From Vibrio neptunius (GTDB lineage Bacteria; Pseudomonadota; Gammaproteobacteria; Enterobacterales; Vibrionaceae), in NCBI RefSeq assembly GCF_000967495.1, contig NZ_JXXU01000069.1, forward strand, positions 1-49,430: 49,430 nucleotides of DNA. The letters run 5' to 3'. The position numbers were made by a program, and so were the translations under genes. How positions within the stretch are numbered: position 1 is the stretch's first letter; every line of letters begins with the position of its first letter. Of the stretch, positions 35,101 to 43,334 are shown piece after piece. The notes under the pieces are model-generated. The model ran no database searches and was not told the DNA's origin. It saw only the letters and a list, made by a program, of their open reading frames with translations.

Positions 35101-35270
35101 CGCGTGGTGATATCTTCCCCTGATAACACGTCTTCAAGGCCATGCTGAAAAGCGTCAGTCCAAAAGAAACCTTGATGATAAGAATGAACAATTAGTACAT
35201 CTTTGTCTGTCGCATGTGCATGTGAAAGGACTGTCGAAAATACGGCTAGAAGAATCAGGCAAAAGCGCAC
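32124..35270 (-). CDS. Membrane GGDEF-EAL protein with periplasmic ABC-type sensor and PAS domains
   Basis: This 1048-residue cyclic-di-GMP protein has a signal peptide (about 1-20) and a periplasmic substrate-binding-like domain (about 24-330, starting DVLIVHSYHQGFFWTDAF). One membrane segment (334-355) and two PAS regions (about 365-480 and 490-605) follow. The GGDEF domain (about 615-775) has an intact RMGGDEF at 692-698. The EAL domain (about 790-1040) has EIL at 825-827 in place of EAL, the other metal ligands (CLEITE, DDFGSG, VKIDG, VAEFVE) being present. EIL is a common active variant, so both activities are possible. The periplasmic ligand is unknown. It is divergent from asnC. Confidence 0.92.
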   Translation of the reverse strand: MRFCLILLAVFSTVLSHAHATDKDVLIVHSYHQGFFWTDAFQHGLEDVLSGEDITTRVVYLDSKRLQNPAYLEQLYKLYQTKFSQETFAAIVVSDNNALNLIQRLAPEVGNTPVIFGGINNYSPQMHSQLRATGVIEDIDIYSNVNLIERIQPKVEKIYVVSDYSVTGEAVRLQVERFLALNNQYQHMVEQLVPESYEQLIDFSSNLDATSSVLFWVYYRDKQGRIATDKNWKRFNQVSKSPIYMVHDLGLGNGAVGGVILNGRTQGQQTAKQLLKVLKANSGVLPKVEVGAPEIKLDYQAVVKWGLGIDGEVATTLFNKPQSFAIRYQKELKVIGSLVVFLSLVILVLIYYLSRLKKSEALAKESQTLIEMVFDQSYHFIGLLDGQGRTISSNSKLQDLLYHQDFSIDRPIWQHQHWEDQAVDKLKRYFNGHQKNQNTQFEAEIWHPEQGAMVLEVSLKPLPETGQGAEYLLEAREITSRKITEARLYQREVNLSHYYDQQPVMMITLDEHNRIQQVNQFAEQLLGFSSDKVLGHQLSEFYLHTDAIIPRQVLLQPKQAMRGVWRREIEYRHADDKPVWIRENIRPLIESGHLLIVGEDITETKKLAEQLEYQARHDLLTGTFNRNHFEMELAKSLLEVESYTRTHAMLYLDLDQLKVLNDTAGHEAGDTAIQFCASMLEEVLPYNAILARMGGDEFAVLLKDCTERDAKNVANTIVMTLGEQPFVWDDIRLNMTCSIGIRLIDHTADSPQMVHAQADTACHAAKEEGRNRYNLYCQDDADLRRREQEMECVSLVHKALANDRIELFAQQIIALNQDDTLMHFEILIRIRNAEGEYISPGIFMPASERYNIAQLLDKQVVTQTLDWLAANPVALAHLGMCSINLSGHSMGNKEFIAFLLDKLQYSSVPCEKICLEITETAAMSNMNQAIDLFSQFKQLGCKIALDDFGSGLSSFGYLKKLPVDIVKIDGLFVRDIDVNEVDHLMVRSINDLAKQMGKKTVAEFVENNRIIDLLVELGVDYAQGYVIGKPKPLEALVAELLNNKRSVE

Positions 35271-35363
35271 TAAAATAGCTCTCAGATGAGGTTAACAATT
35301 ACTTTAATATTATCACTCTTGTTGATATTTTGAACACATACATAGCGTTAAGTAGGAATAAAG

Positions 35364-35828
35364 ATGCAAACTCAGCATACCAAGCTCGACGAGCTTGACC
35401 GAGCGATCTTAAAAACACTAATGGAAAATGCCAAAACCGCCTATGCGGAAATGGCAAAAAAGTTCGAAGTCAGCCCAGCGACTATTCATGTGCGTATCGA
35501 AAAAATGAAGGCGGCAAACATCATACAAGGCACAGAAGTCATCGTTGATACCAAAAAGCTGGGCTACGATGTATGTTGCTTTATCGGCATTAACCTCAAT
35601 GCTGCACGTGACTACCATTCGGCGCTTGAAAAACTCAATGCTTTGGAAGAAGTGGTTGAGGCTTATTACACTACTGGGGCTTATAACATCTTCGTAAAAT
35701 TGATGTGTCGTTCGATTGAAGAACTACAGTATGTTCTGATTGATAAACTGCAGGCTATTGACGAAGTGCAATCAACTGAAACCTTAATTTCTCTGCAGAA
35801 TCCTATCAACCGTAACGTCAATCCATAA
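35364..35828 (+). CDS. asnC: Lrp/AsnC-family regulator AsnC
   Basis: It encodes a 154-residue regulator with an N-terminal helix-turn-helix (residues about 8-60, AKTAYAEMAKKFEVSPATIHVRIEKM) and a C-terminal RAM ligand-binding domain. It is close to E. coli AsnC over its whole length, including EAYYTTGAYNIFVK and STETLI. AsnC activates asnA in response to asparagine. No asnA is adjacent here, so the target is elsewhere. Confidence 0.88.
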   Translation: MQTQHTKLDELDRAILKTLMENAKTAYAEMAKKFEVSPATIHVRIEKMKAANIIQGTEVIVDTKKLGYDVCCFIGINLNAARDYHSALEKLNALEEVVEAYYTTGAYNIFVKLMCRSIEELQYVLIDKLQAIDEVQSTETLISLQNPINRNVNP

Positions 35829-35830
35829 AC

Positions 35831-35857
35831 AAAAGGCCCGCATGATGCGAGCCTTTT
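35831..35857. terminator. Terminator between asnC and tsrA
   Basis: The hairpin AAAAGGCCCGCAT-G-ATGCGAGCCTTTT separates the convergent genes asnC and tsrA and ends next to the stop of the latter. Confidence 0.8.
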
Positions 35858-35858
35858 G

Positions 35859-36143
35859 CTATTTGGATTCGAAATATTTCTTCAGTTCTTCTGCCGAAAT
35901 ACCTTGCTCTGCAATATTTTTTGCAATTGAAGCAATCTCTTCCTCTTTTCGGTCATCAACCACTTGCTGAAACTGATATACAATATCACGCAACATATGA
36001 AGTGGAACTTGCTTCGCCGCACTGCGAATACGCTCGCCACTTTGATTGCCTAGCTCGTTTAACAGTTTCCCAAACATCACTTTTTCAGGAGCATCTTCCA
36101 GTTGTTCAAGTACACGAGCCATTTCATAAGTTGTCATCGACAT
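35859..36143 (-). CDS. tsrA: TsrA-like small protein with H-NS-type oligomerisation region
   Basis: It encodes a 94-residue protein. Its C-terminal half, about residues 50-92 (LRDIVYQFQQVVDDRKEEEI to ISAEELKKYFESK), resembles the N-terminal coiled-coil region of H-NS (a VVxxRxEEE pattern followed by an IA-x-GI turn). It lacks the C-terminal DNA-binding domain. In V. cholerae the gene at this place, VC0070 (tsrA), beside the VC0069 Bcr/CflA pump, silences type VI secretion and other virulence genes along with H-NS. I recall this from the literature; the match is by synteny and character, not alignment. Confidence 0.6.
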   Translation of the reverse strand: MSMTTYEMARVLEQLEDAPEKVMFGKLLNELGNQSGERIRSAAKQVPLHMLRDIVYQFQQVVDDRKEEEIASIAKNIAEQGISAEELKKYFESK

Positions 36144-36228
36144 CGAGGTTTAGTATCCAAAATAGTTATTAGAAGTGAAGCTCAAATATACAATGTTTTT
36201 TTAGTTGTTCAAAGCAATTAGGCCAAAC

Positions 36229-37422
36229 TTACGCCGTTGCTGTATGCCATTTTTTACCCGCTTTACTCATCAGTACAAAAATACCTGGAACAATAATCAA
36301 CATCTGCACAGCAATCATGACTTGAGGCTCCATTCCCAGTCGCTGTACTGTCCCAACCACTAATCCAGAACCACTCATCTGGAACAAGCCCAATAAAGCG
36401 GCTGCAGTTCCAGCCTTGTCGCCAAATGGCGCCAAGGCTTTACCTGCTGCAGCACCTAAAACCAAAGCAAATCCAATCGAAGACAAGAAGATTGGTAACA
36501 TAAACGCTAAGGCTGTCTGTATCTCAGCTAGGGCCAGCATTGCGATACCACCGAAACCAAGCGTCATGATGCCCACGATCAATGTTCTATGTGTTCCATA
36601 TTTTTCCATAAACTTAGGTGCCGTCATGCAAGTGACGATATTGATCACCGCATTGATACCAAACCACATGGTAAATTCATTCATGGTGAGCCCCTGTTTT
36701 TCCATAAGAACAACAGGTGCCGAGGTAACATAAGCTAGAATGACAGACATCGCCAACATACAGAGTGATGCGTGGAATAAGAATGAAGGTGTTTTAACGA
36801 CCGCTAGATAGCGGCTGAGACGAAATACGGGCTCTTTGCTGGGTGCCGGATTGGTCTCTTTCATACCCATACACATCACAATAAATGCGAGTATGGCAAA
36901 GCCAGCCATGAACGAGAAGTTAGAGCGCCAACCAAACTGTTGAGTAAGCCAACTGCCAAGAATTGGAGCTAATGCCGGAATAAAACAAATAGCGCCATTC
37001 AAGTAACTGATCATCTTGCCACTTTTTTGTGGTCCAAAAATATCGCGAACTGTTGCAAAAGCTGCCACTGATGTCGCACACGCACCTAAGCCTTGCAGCA
37101 GCCTAGCAGCTAGCATCCATTCAATATTTTGAGCACCCCACGCCAATAAGGCACTCAATGCGTAGATACTAATACCACCCAATGCAACAGTTCGACGTCC
37201 TATCTTGTCAGCTAGTGGGCCAGCAAATAATTGACCAACACCCATAGCGAACAAAAACCATGTAATCGTATCTTGCGCAAGTGCGTGTTCCACGTGAAAC
37301 GCCTGAGAAATCTGAGGTAAAGCAGGCAGATAGATATCAATTGCCAAGGGGCTGAATAGCACCAACAAGGTGAGCAACACCATTTGCATTTTACCGTGAT
37401 TTTGTTGAGAAGCAGTTTGCAC
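36229..37422 (-). CDS. Bcr/CflA family multidrug efflux MFS transporter
   Basis: It encodes a 397-residue protein with 12 membrane segments, of the drug:H+ antiporter-1 type. Visible are motif LAIDIYLPALPQISQAF near the N-terminus, the loop motif GPLADKIGRRTVALGG and the APILGSWL motif C. The exported compound is unknown. It is divergent from a LysR regulator, which is its likely regulator. The gene contains a parS1 site in its 5' coding part. Confidence 0.85.
   Translation of the reverse strand: MQTASQQNHGKMQMVLLTLLVLFSPLAIDIYLPALPQISQAFHVEHALAQDTITWFLFAMGVGQLFAGPLADKIGRRTVALGGISIYALSALLAWGAQNIEWMLAARLLQGLGACATSVAAFATVRDIFGPQKSGKMISYLNGAICFIPALAPILGSWLTQQFGWRSNFSFMAGFAILAFIVMCMGMKETNPAPSKEPVFRLSRYLAVVKTPSFLFHASLCMLAMSVILAYVTSAPVVLMEKQGLTMNEFTMWFGINAVINIVTCMTAPKFMEKYGTHRTLIVGIMTLGFGGIAMLALAEIQTALAFMLPIFLSSIGFALVLGAAAGKALAPFGDKAGTAAALLGLFQMSGSGLVVGTVQRLGMEPQVMIAVQMLIIVPGIFVLMSKAGKKWHTATA
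37286..37301. other. parS1: parS1-type ParB binding site (variant) inside the Bcr/CflA gene
   Basis: The sequence TGTTCCACGTGAAACG fits the chromosome I consensus NGTTNCACGTGAAACN. It is one base less symmetric than the two other sites at 40402 and 44111. It lies in the coding sequence. Confidence 0.75.
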
Positions 37423-37531
37423 GAAGAAGACTCCCGCATAGAATTGATGAAATTGTTTGCAGTGTAAGCTAGTCTAGATATGACATCCAATGACGCTTTA
37501 TCATTAAAGATATTCCCTTAAGGAATTTCAT

Positions 37532-38473
37532 GTGCATATAGAAAAACTCGCCCGTCTCGACCTCAACCTTTTAGTCTGCCTCAAAGTACTTGCTGAAGAA
37601 CTTAATGTAACTCGAGCCGCCCACCGTTTGTGCTTAAGCCAATCGGCGGTCAGTAAAAGCCTCGCCAAGTTACGCATACAGTTTGAAGATCCGCTTTTTG
37701 TTCGCCACGCTCATGGATTAAAGCCGACACCAAAAACACTGTTCCTCAAGCCCAAACTGGATAGCCTGATTAACCATTTAGAACAAATCACTCAACCAGA
37801 ACAATTCGCACCAGACTCGAGTGATCACAAGTTCCAAATTGCCGCTGTAGAAAGTGTGTATCCGTTAATCCTACCCCATTTCTTACCTGAGATTTTTAAG
37901 CGTGCACCAGGCGTCACTATCAGCACACATTCTTGGGCAGACCAAACCTTTAAGCAGATTCAACGTGGTGAAATTGATCTTGGTATCACAGGAAAAGACA
38001 TCGATATCAATGATGCTAAGCTGACCATGTTGCCGCCCAACGATATTTGTGAGCAAGAAATATATCGAGACAATCAGATGTGTCTGTTGCGCCACAACCA
38101 CCCGATTCTCTCAGGTAGCTGGAATCTCGATACTTATCTTGAACAAAGGCACGTTCAAGTTCGCTGTGATGGTAATGATCGCTGGTTATTGGATTACAGA
38201 CTCGCAGACATAGGTAAAGAGCGCGATATCGCCATCACGGTGCCAGACTTTAATAGCGCAGCCAGCCTCTGTTCCTATACCGATTTCATCTTCACTGCAC
38301 CTAGTCATTTCGTGAAGCTATCGTCTAAGCAACTAGGCCTCACCGTATTGCCTCTACCACTGGAATTCCCTCCGATGGCCTACACCTTGTTCTGGCATCG
38401 AGACAGAGAAAATGATCCTGCGTTGTCTTGGTTACGTCGAATAATTACGGATAAAACCACTGCATTGAGATGA
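37532..38473 (+). CDS. LysR-type transcriptional regulator
   Basis: It encodes a 313-residue regulator. The helix-turn-helix (VTRAAHRLCLSQSAVSKSLAKLR, residues about 26-50) is followed by a LysR effector domain. It starts at a GTG with an AAGGA site 7 nt upstream; the ATG at 37530, two bases earlier, is closed by a stop. It is divergent from the MFS pump and may control it. Confidence 0.88.
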   Translation: MHIEKLARLDLNLLVCLKVLAEELNVTRAAHRLCLSQSAVSKSLAKLRIQFEDPLFVRHAHGLKPTPKTLFLKPKLDSLINHLEQITQPEQFAPDSSDHKFQIAAVESVYPLILPHFLPEIFKRAPGVTISTHSWADQTFKQIQRGEIDLGITGKDIDINDAKLTMLPPNDICEQEIYRDNQMCLLRHNHPILSGSWNLDTYLEQRHVQVRCDGNDRWLLDYRLADIGKERDIAITVPDFNSAASLCSYTDFIFTAPSHFVKLSSKQLGLTVLPLPLEFPPMAYTLFWHRDRENDPALSWLRRIITDKTTALR

Positions 38474-38562
38474 TTTGCAGGCTGATGGTAAAAGGAGTAG
38501 CTTATTGCCACATCGTCCGCTTTTTTGAAAGGACGCGTGAATAAATGATAAAGGATTAATAG

Positions 38563-40353
38563 ATGCTTACCACTACTGAACAACGTTTGGCGGCCATTCG
38601 TGAATGGCTGGTTCAGCACAATATTGATGCGTTGCTCATCCCTCATGAAGATGAGTACCTAGGCGAATATGTGCCCGTTCATAACGAACGCTTGCACTGG
38701 TTGACGGGCTTTACTGGTTCTGCGGGTGCTGCAGTAATTACACAAGACAAAGCAGCAATGTTTGTCGATGGCCGCTACACCGTTCAGGTGACCAAAGAAG
38801 TACCAGCCGATCTATTCGAGTACCGTCACTTGATCGAAGAGCCAGCTTTGGACTGGGTGAAAAGCCAGCTTTCTCAAGGCCAAACGGTCGCGATTGACCC
38901 AAGAATGCACAATTCCGCTTGGCTAACGATGGCACAATCAAAGCTTGCAGGTTCACTGGAACTAAAAGTACTTGCTAGTAACCCTATCGACGAACTTTGG
39001 CATGATCGCCCTGCTCCCGTCGTTTCAGACGTACGTCTGATGGCGACAGAAGCAGTGGGGCAATCATGTGAGTCTAAGCGAAAAGAGATTGCCCAGTTGG
39101 TCGCTCAGGCAGGCGCCGATAGCGCGGTAATAACCGCTTTGGATTCAGTCTGCTGGCTGCTCAACGTGCGCGGTTTAGATGTATCTCGTCTTCCTGTTTT
39201 GTTATCACATGTCATTCTCCATGAAGATTCAACTTTGGAATATTTCCTAGACCCTACTCGCTTACCTGAAGGTTTCGCTCAACACGTAGGTGAAGGCGTA
39301 AGTGTGCATCACCCAGAAGCCCTACAAACGCGCCTCGAAGCTTTGTCAGGAAAAAGTGTCTTAGTCGATCCAGCAACAAGCAACGCATGGTTTAAATTGG
39401 TACTTCAGAATAGTGGTGCTAACGTTGTAAGTGCTGCCGATCCTTGTCTTATGCCAAAAGCAGCGAAAAATGCTGTTGAAATTGCTGGTATGAAAGCGTG
39501 TCATATTCGTGATGGCGTGGCGATGAGTCAGTTTTTGTGTTGGTTAGATGATGAAGTAGCAAATGAAAGACTGCATGATGAAGCTACTTTGTCAGACAAG
39601 CTGGAATCATTCCGTAGACAAGATCCAACCTTGATGGATCTTAGCTTTGATACGATTTCCGCAGCAGGCGGAAACGCAGCCATGTGTCACTACAATCATG
39701 AGAATCAGCCTGAACCTGGTAAGCTAGAACTCAATACACTTTACTTGGTCGACTCTGGCGGTCAATACCTCGATGGCACCACAGACATCACCCGTACAAT
39801 CGCTATTGGTCAACCAAGTGACGAAATGATTAAGCAATTCACACTTGCACTGAAAGGTCATATTGGTGTTGCTCGCGCACGCTTCCCGAAAGGCACACGT
39901 GGTTATCAGATTGACACTTTAGCACGCCAGCATTTGTGGGCTGAGGGATTTGATTATGACCATGGCACAGGCCATGGTGTGGGCCACTTCCTCAATGTCC
40001 ATGAAGGCCCTGCCAGTATATCGAAGCGACAGATTGATGTTCCTTTAGTCGAAGGCATGGTGCTTTCAAACGAACCAGGTTATTACCGCGCTGATGCTTT
40101 TGGTATTCGTATCGAAAACCTTGAACTGGTCGTAGAAGCAAAAACTAACGGCGATTTCCCAGTCCTTTGTTTCGAGTCTCTCACTCGTTGTCCGATTGAT
40201 ACTAGAAACATCAATGTCGACATGTTGACTAAGCCAGAATTGAATTGGGTAAATGAGTATCACCAAAAAGTCTGGAACGATATCAGCCCATTAGTACAAG
40301 GTGATGTTAAAACTTGGTTGGAAAAAGCAACTCAACCAATAGCACATAGCTGA
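38563..40353 (+). CDS. Aminopeptidase P family metallopeptidase
   Basis: It encodes a 596-residue, probably cytosolic M24B peptidase that removes N-terminal residues before proline. Two creatinase-like N-terminal domains precede the catalytic domain. The five metal ligands are seen in YLVDSGGQYLDGTTDITRT (two Asp), GHGVGHFLNVHEGP (His), VLSNEPGYY (Glu) and RIENLELV (Glu). This long three-domain form differs from the ~440-residue pepP of E. coli. The gene corresponds by position to VC0067. Confidence 0.9.
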   Translation: MLTTTEQRLAAIREWLVQHNIDALLIPHEDEYLGEYVPVHNERLHWLTGFTGSAGAAVITQDKAAMFVDGRYTVQVTKEVPADLFEYRHLIEEPALDWVKSQLSQGQTVAIDPRMHNSAWLTMAQSKLAGSLELKVLASNPIDELWHDRPAPVVSDVRLMATEAVGQSCESKRKEIAQLVAQAGADSAVITALDSVCWLLNVRGLDVSRLPVLLSHVILHEDSTLEYFLDPTRLPEGFAQHVGEGVSVHHPEALQTRLEALSGKSVLVDPATSNAWFKLVLQNSGANVVSAADPCLMPKAAKNAVEIAGMKACHIRDGVAMSQFLCWLDDEVANERLHDEATLSDKLESFRRQDPTLMDLSFDTISAAGGNAAMCHYNHENQPEPGKLELNTLYLVDSGGQYLDGTTDITRTIAIGQPSDEMIKQFTLALKGHIGVARARFPKGTRGYQIDTLARQHLWAEGFDYDHGTGHGVGHFLNVHEGPASISKRQIDVPLVEGMVLSNEPGYYRADAFGIRIENLELVVEAKTNGDFPVLCFESLTRCPIDTRNINVDMLTKPELNWVNEYHQKVWNDISPLVQGDVKTWLEKATQPIAHS

Positions 40354-40368
40354 TCGCTATTTCAGGAA

Positions 40369-40395
40369 ATAAAAAGCTCTCCATTGGAGAGCTTC
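40369..40395 (-). terminator. Terminator at the end of the thiamine operon and pepP-like gene
   Basis: The hairpin AAGCTCTCC-AT-TGGAGAGCTT carries AAAAA on its left side. The U-tract is on the minus strand, after thiH. Confidence 0.75.
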
Positions 40396-40401
40396 TATTG
40401 A

Positions 40402-40417
40402 TGTTTCACGTGAAACA
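40402..40417. other. parS1: parS1 centromere site (perfect)
   Basis: The perfect 16-bp palindrome TGTTTCACGTGAAACA is the classical chromosomal ParB site. It lies in the intergenic space between thiH and the aminopeptidase gene, so it is free of coding constraint. Confidence 0.95.
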
Positions 40418-40433
40418 TATCAGCTTTTACGAT

Positions 40434-41552
40434 TCACCCAGAGTAAGCTGAGTGCCAGTCTTTCCAAACAGGGTCAAACCCTTTCGCTCTAATCATTGCC
40501 TCTACTGAACCAGCGCTTCTTTCATCACTTATCTCAAACTGCTCTAATTCTGCTTCTCCATTCGCATAGCCACCGGGTTGAGTCTTCGATGCGGCGGACA
40601 TTGACGTAACACCAAGCGGCAAAACATTGTCTCTAAATTCCGGTGACTCGCGAGTAGACAATGACAGTTCAACTTCAGGATTCAGTAAGCGGAATGCACA
40701 AATAAGCTGTACTAGTTGTTTGTCTGTCATCACTGACTTAGGTTGAAGCGCACCCTCGCAAGGCCTTAAACGCGGAAAAGAGATCGAGTATCGAGTTTGC
40801 CAATAGGTGCGTTCAAGATAATCGAGATGCGCAGCTACATAAAAGCAGTCAGTTCGCCATTCTTCTAGCCCAATTAATGCACCGATTCCTATCTTATCAA
40901 TACCTGCTTTTGCTAACCGATCCGGAGTTTCCAAGCGATATTCAAAATCCGTTTTGTTGCCACGCAAATGATGTTCCGCATACGTCGAAGGGTGATAAGT
41001 TTCCTGATACACCATGACAGCATCGAGACCTAGTGTTTTGAGTTCTGCGTACTGATCTTGTTCAAGCGGCTGCACTTCCATCGCTAAATAATTAAATTTC
41101 TCTTTTATGACGGGCAACATCTCACGGAAATAATTCATCCCGACTTTAGTTTCATGCTCACCAGTGACTAGGAGAACGCTATCAAACTTCATGCGTTTAA
41201 TGGCTTCCACCTCGGCTTGGATTTCATCCTTATCCAATGTTCGCCGTTTAATACGATTCTCCATTGAAAAGCCACAATAGGTACAAGCATTTGCGCACAA
41301 ATTCGATAAGTATAGGGGAATGTACAATGACAGCGTATTACCAAATCGCTTTCTAGTTAATGCGTAAGACAGCTGTGCCATTTGCTCCAAGTAGGGTTCA
41401 GCTGCTGGTGATAGTAGCGCCTTGAAATCTTCCAGATCTCGTTTGGGTTTCGCTAGCGCTCGCTCAACATCCTTAGCTGTCTTGGCATAAATTGACATCG
41501 AAATGTCATCCCAACTCAGATTTTTGAATTGTTCAACAAAAGTCATTCTCAA
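40434..41552 (-). CDS. thiH: 2-iminoacetate synthase ThiH
   Basis: This radical-SAM enzyme cleaves tyrosine to give dehydroglycine for the thiazole ring of thiamine. It has 372 residues. The cluster motif CANACTYCGF (CxxxCxxC) is at about residues 86-95. It is last in thiCEFSGH, 12 nt after thiG. It partners with ThiG and ThiS. Confidence 0.96.
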   Translation of the reverse strand: MRMTFVEQFKNLSWDDISMSIYAKTAKDVERALAKPKRDLEDFKALLSPAAEPYLEQMAQLSYALTRKRFGNTLSLYIPLYLSNLCANACTYCGFSMENRIKRRTLDKDEIQAEVEAIKRMKFDSVLLVTGEHETKVGMNYFREMLPVIKEKFNYLAMEVQPLEQDQYAELKTLGLDAVMVYQETYHPSTYAEHHLRGNKTDFEYRLETPDRLAKAGIDKIGIGALIGLEEWRTDCFYVAAHLDYLERTYWQTRYSISFPRLRPCEGALQPKSVMTDKQLVQLICAFRLLNPEVELSLSTRESPEFRDNVLPLGVTSMSAASKTQPGGYANGEAELEQFEISDERSAGSVEAMIRAKGFDPVWKDWHSAYSG

Positions 41553-41564
41553 TACCTACTTTAA

Positions 41565-42332
41565 CTACAGTTCATCGAGAAAAGACGTCAACGGACTTGA
41601 TGCCACCGCATGAGAGACCTGACCCGCTAAACCGGCTTCATACGCCATTCGCCCAGATTCAACGGCCATTTTAAATGCAATCGCCATCGTAACCGGGTCG
41701 GCTGCGGCAGCAATCGCAGTATTGACCAATACGGCGTCAGCACCCATTTCCATCGCGCGCGCAGCATGGGAAGGTGCGCCAATACCAGCATCAACAACAA
41801 CAGGAACGTTAGCTTGGTCAATAATAATCTCAAGAAAATCATGCGATGCTATGCCCTTATTTGAGCCAATTGGAGCTCCTAAAGGCATCACTGCTGCACA
41901 CCCTACCTCTTCCAATCGCTTGCATAAAACAGGATCAGCATGACAGTAAGGCAGTACCGTAAACCCATCTTTGACCAGTTGCTCCGCTGCAGATAGCGTT
42001 TCTATCGGATCAGGCATTAGATACTTAGGGTCTGGATGAATCTCAAGTTTGAGCCAATTGGTACCCAGAGCCTCTCTTGCTAAGTGCGCGGCAAATACTG
42101 CATCTTTGGCATTTTTTGCTCCCGAAGTGTTAGGCAATAAATGCACTCCTGCTTCAATTAAAGGCTGAAGAATATCATCTTGTTGATCGTGTATATCAAC
42201 ACGCTTCAAAGCCATGGTCGCCAGTTGTGATCCCGACACCTTAATCGCCTGTTCCATCAGAAATTTGTTGGCGAACTTTCCAGTGCCCGTAAACAGTCGT
42301 GATTTGAATTCTCTATCTGCAATCTTAAGCAT
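41565..42332 (-). CDS. thiG: Thiazole synthase ThiG
   Basis: It encodes a 255-residue TIM-barrel enzyme. It joins 1-deoxyxylulose 5-phosphate, dehydroglycine and sulfur from ThiS thiocarboxylate. Signatures are SRLFTGTGKF, LKLEIHPDPKYLMPDP and VVDAGIGAPSHAARAMEMG. The active-site lysine is in the KLEIHPD or MALKRVD segment. It is 5 nt after thiS. Confidence 0.97.
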   Translation of the reverse strand: MLKIADREFKSRLFTGTGKFANKFLMEQAIKVSGSQLATMALKRVDIHDQQDDILQPLIEAGVHLLPNTSGAKNAKDAVFAAHLAREALGTNWLKLEIHPDPKYLMPDPIETLSAAEQLVKDGFTVLPYCHADPVLCKRLEEVGCAAVMPLGAPIGSNKGIASHDFLEIIIDQANVPVVVDAGIGAPSHAARAMEMGADAVLVNTAIAAAADPVTMAIAFKMAVESGRMAYEAGLAGQVSHAVASSPLTSFLDEL

Positions 42333-42337
42333 CGTTG

Positions 42338-42547
42338 TTAGCCTCCAGCAATGGCTTGAAAAAGTGAAATCGCATCGCCTTCATTCAGGCAAGTGGTTGG
42401 CCAATCACTGCGCGGCACAACGGTATTGTTAATGGCAAAAACGCATCCAACTTCAGGCAGTGAGAACTGTTGAATGATATTTTTTAGGCTTGCACCTGCG
42501 TTGACACGCTGAGATTGTTCATTGATGATTATGTGTATTTCGCTCAT
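42338..42547 (-). CDS. thiS: Sulfur carrier protein ThiS
   Basis: It encodes a 69-residue ubiquitin-like protein ending in AGG. The terminal Gly-Gly is adenylated by ThiF and loaded with sulfur. It is slightly longer than the usual 66 residues. It sits between thiF and thiG. Confidence 0.94.
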   Translation of the reverse strand: MSEIHIIINEQSQRVNAGASLKNIIQQFSLPEVGCVFAINNTVVPRSDWPTTCLNEGDAISLFQAIAGG

Positions 42548-42578
42548 TGCTTCACTTCTTAATTATGTAGTTTGGTTG

Positions 42579-43334
42579 TTATTGACTGCACACAGAACAC
42601 TGCCGGTCGCGTGTAATCGTCATCACTTGCCAATTAAGTTTTAGTCCATTGAATAGGTGCAATTGGCCAATCGGAAAATCAAAATGTCCTAATGCCAATT
42701 TCTGTAATGTCGCTAAGGCTTGATAGTTGCCTAAGGTGCCGACGACAGGACCCATGATTCCATTTTCACTGCATTTGCTTGGTTTGGTTAGCTCATCAAA
42801 GGGGTAGAGACATCTATAACATCCAGACTCCTTGTTCGATGAATAATCGAAGACAGCAAATTGTCCTTGCCAACCAATAGCGGCCGCGGAAACAAGCGGC
42901 TTACTTTGTTGATAGCAAACTAAGTTAATCAACTGACGCGTTTGAATATTGTCGGTACAATCTAAAACCACATCCGCTAACATCACTTCTAATGCTAATT
43001 GAGGTGCCTCTAACCGCTTGCCAATGGTGCGTATCTGCACACCTGCATTCAGCTGGTTTAACTGTTGGCGTATGGCCTCTGTTTTGGCTTTACCGAGATT
43101 GTCCTCACGATAGACAATTTGACGTTGTAGATTACTAGAATCAACATCATCATCATCGACCAACACCATTCGCCCTACTCCAGCTGCAGCTAAATACAGA
43201 CTCGCTGCACTGCCTAATCCGCCACAGCCAATAATCAAAACATGCGATTGAGTAATATTTTCCTGCCCATACTCGCCAATTTCCGGCAGAGAAATCTGCC
43301 TTTGGTAACGTAGGAAATCTTGGTCACTTAGCAT
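42579..43334 (-). CDS. thiF: ThiS adenylyltransferase ThiF
   Basis: It encodes a 251-residue E1-like enzyme that activates ThiS. The nucleotide-binding motif GCGGLGSAASLYLAAAGVG, the aspartate-rich VDDDDVDSSNLQRQ and the DCTDN motif are clear. Two CxxC zinc pairs are in CYRCLYP and CSVCSQ at the C-terminus. It overlaps the end of thiE by 7 nt. Confidence 0.95.
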   Translation of the reverse strand: MLSDQDFLRYQRQISLPEIGEYGQENITQSHVLIIGCGGLGSAASLYLAAAGVGRMVLVDDDDVDSSNLQRQIVYREDNLGKAKTEAIRQQLNQLNAGVQIRTIGKRLEAPQLALEVMLADVVLDCTDNIQTRQLINLVCYQQSKPLVSAAAIGWQGQFAVFDYSSNKESGCYRCLYPFDELTKPSKCSENGIMGPVVGTLGNYQALATLQKLALGHFDFPIGQLHLFNGLKLNWQVMTITRDRQCSVCSQ

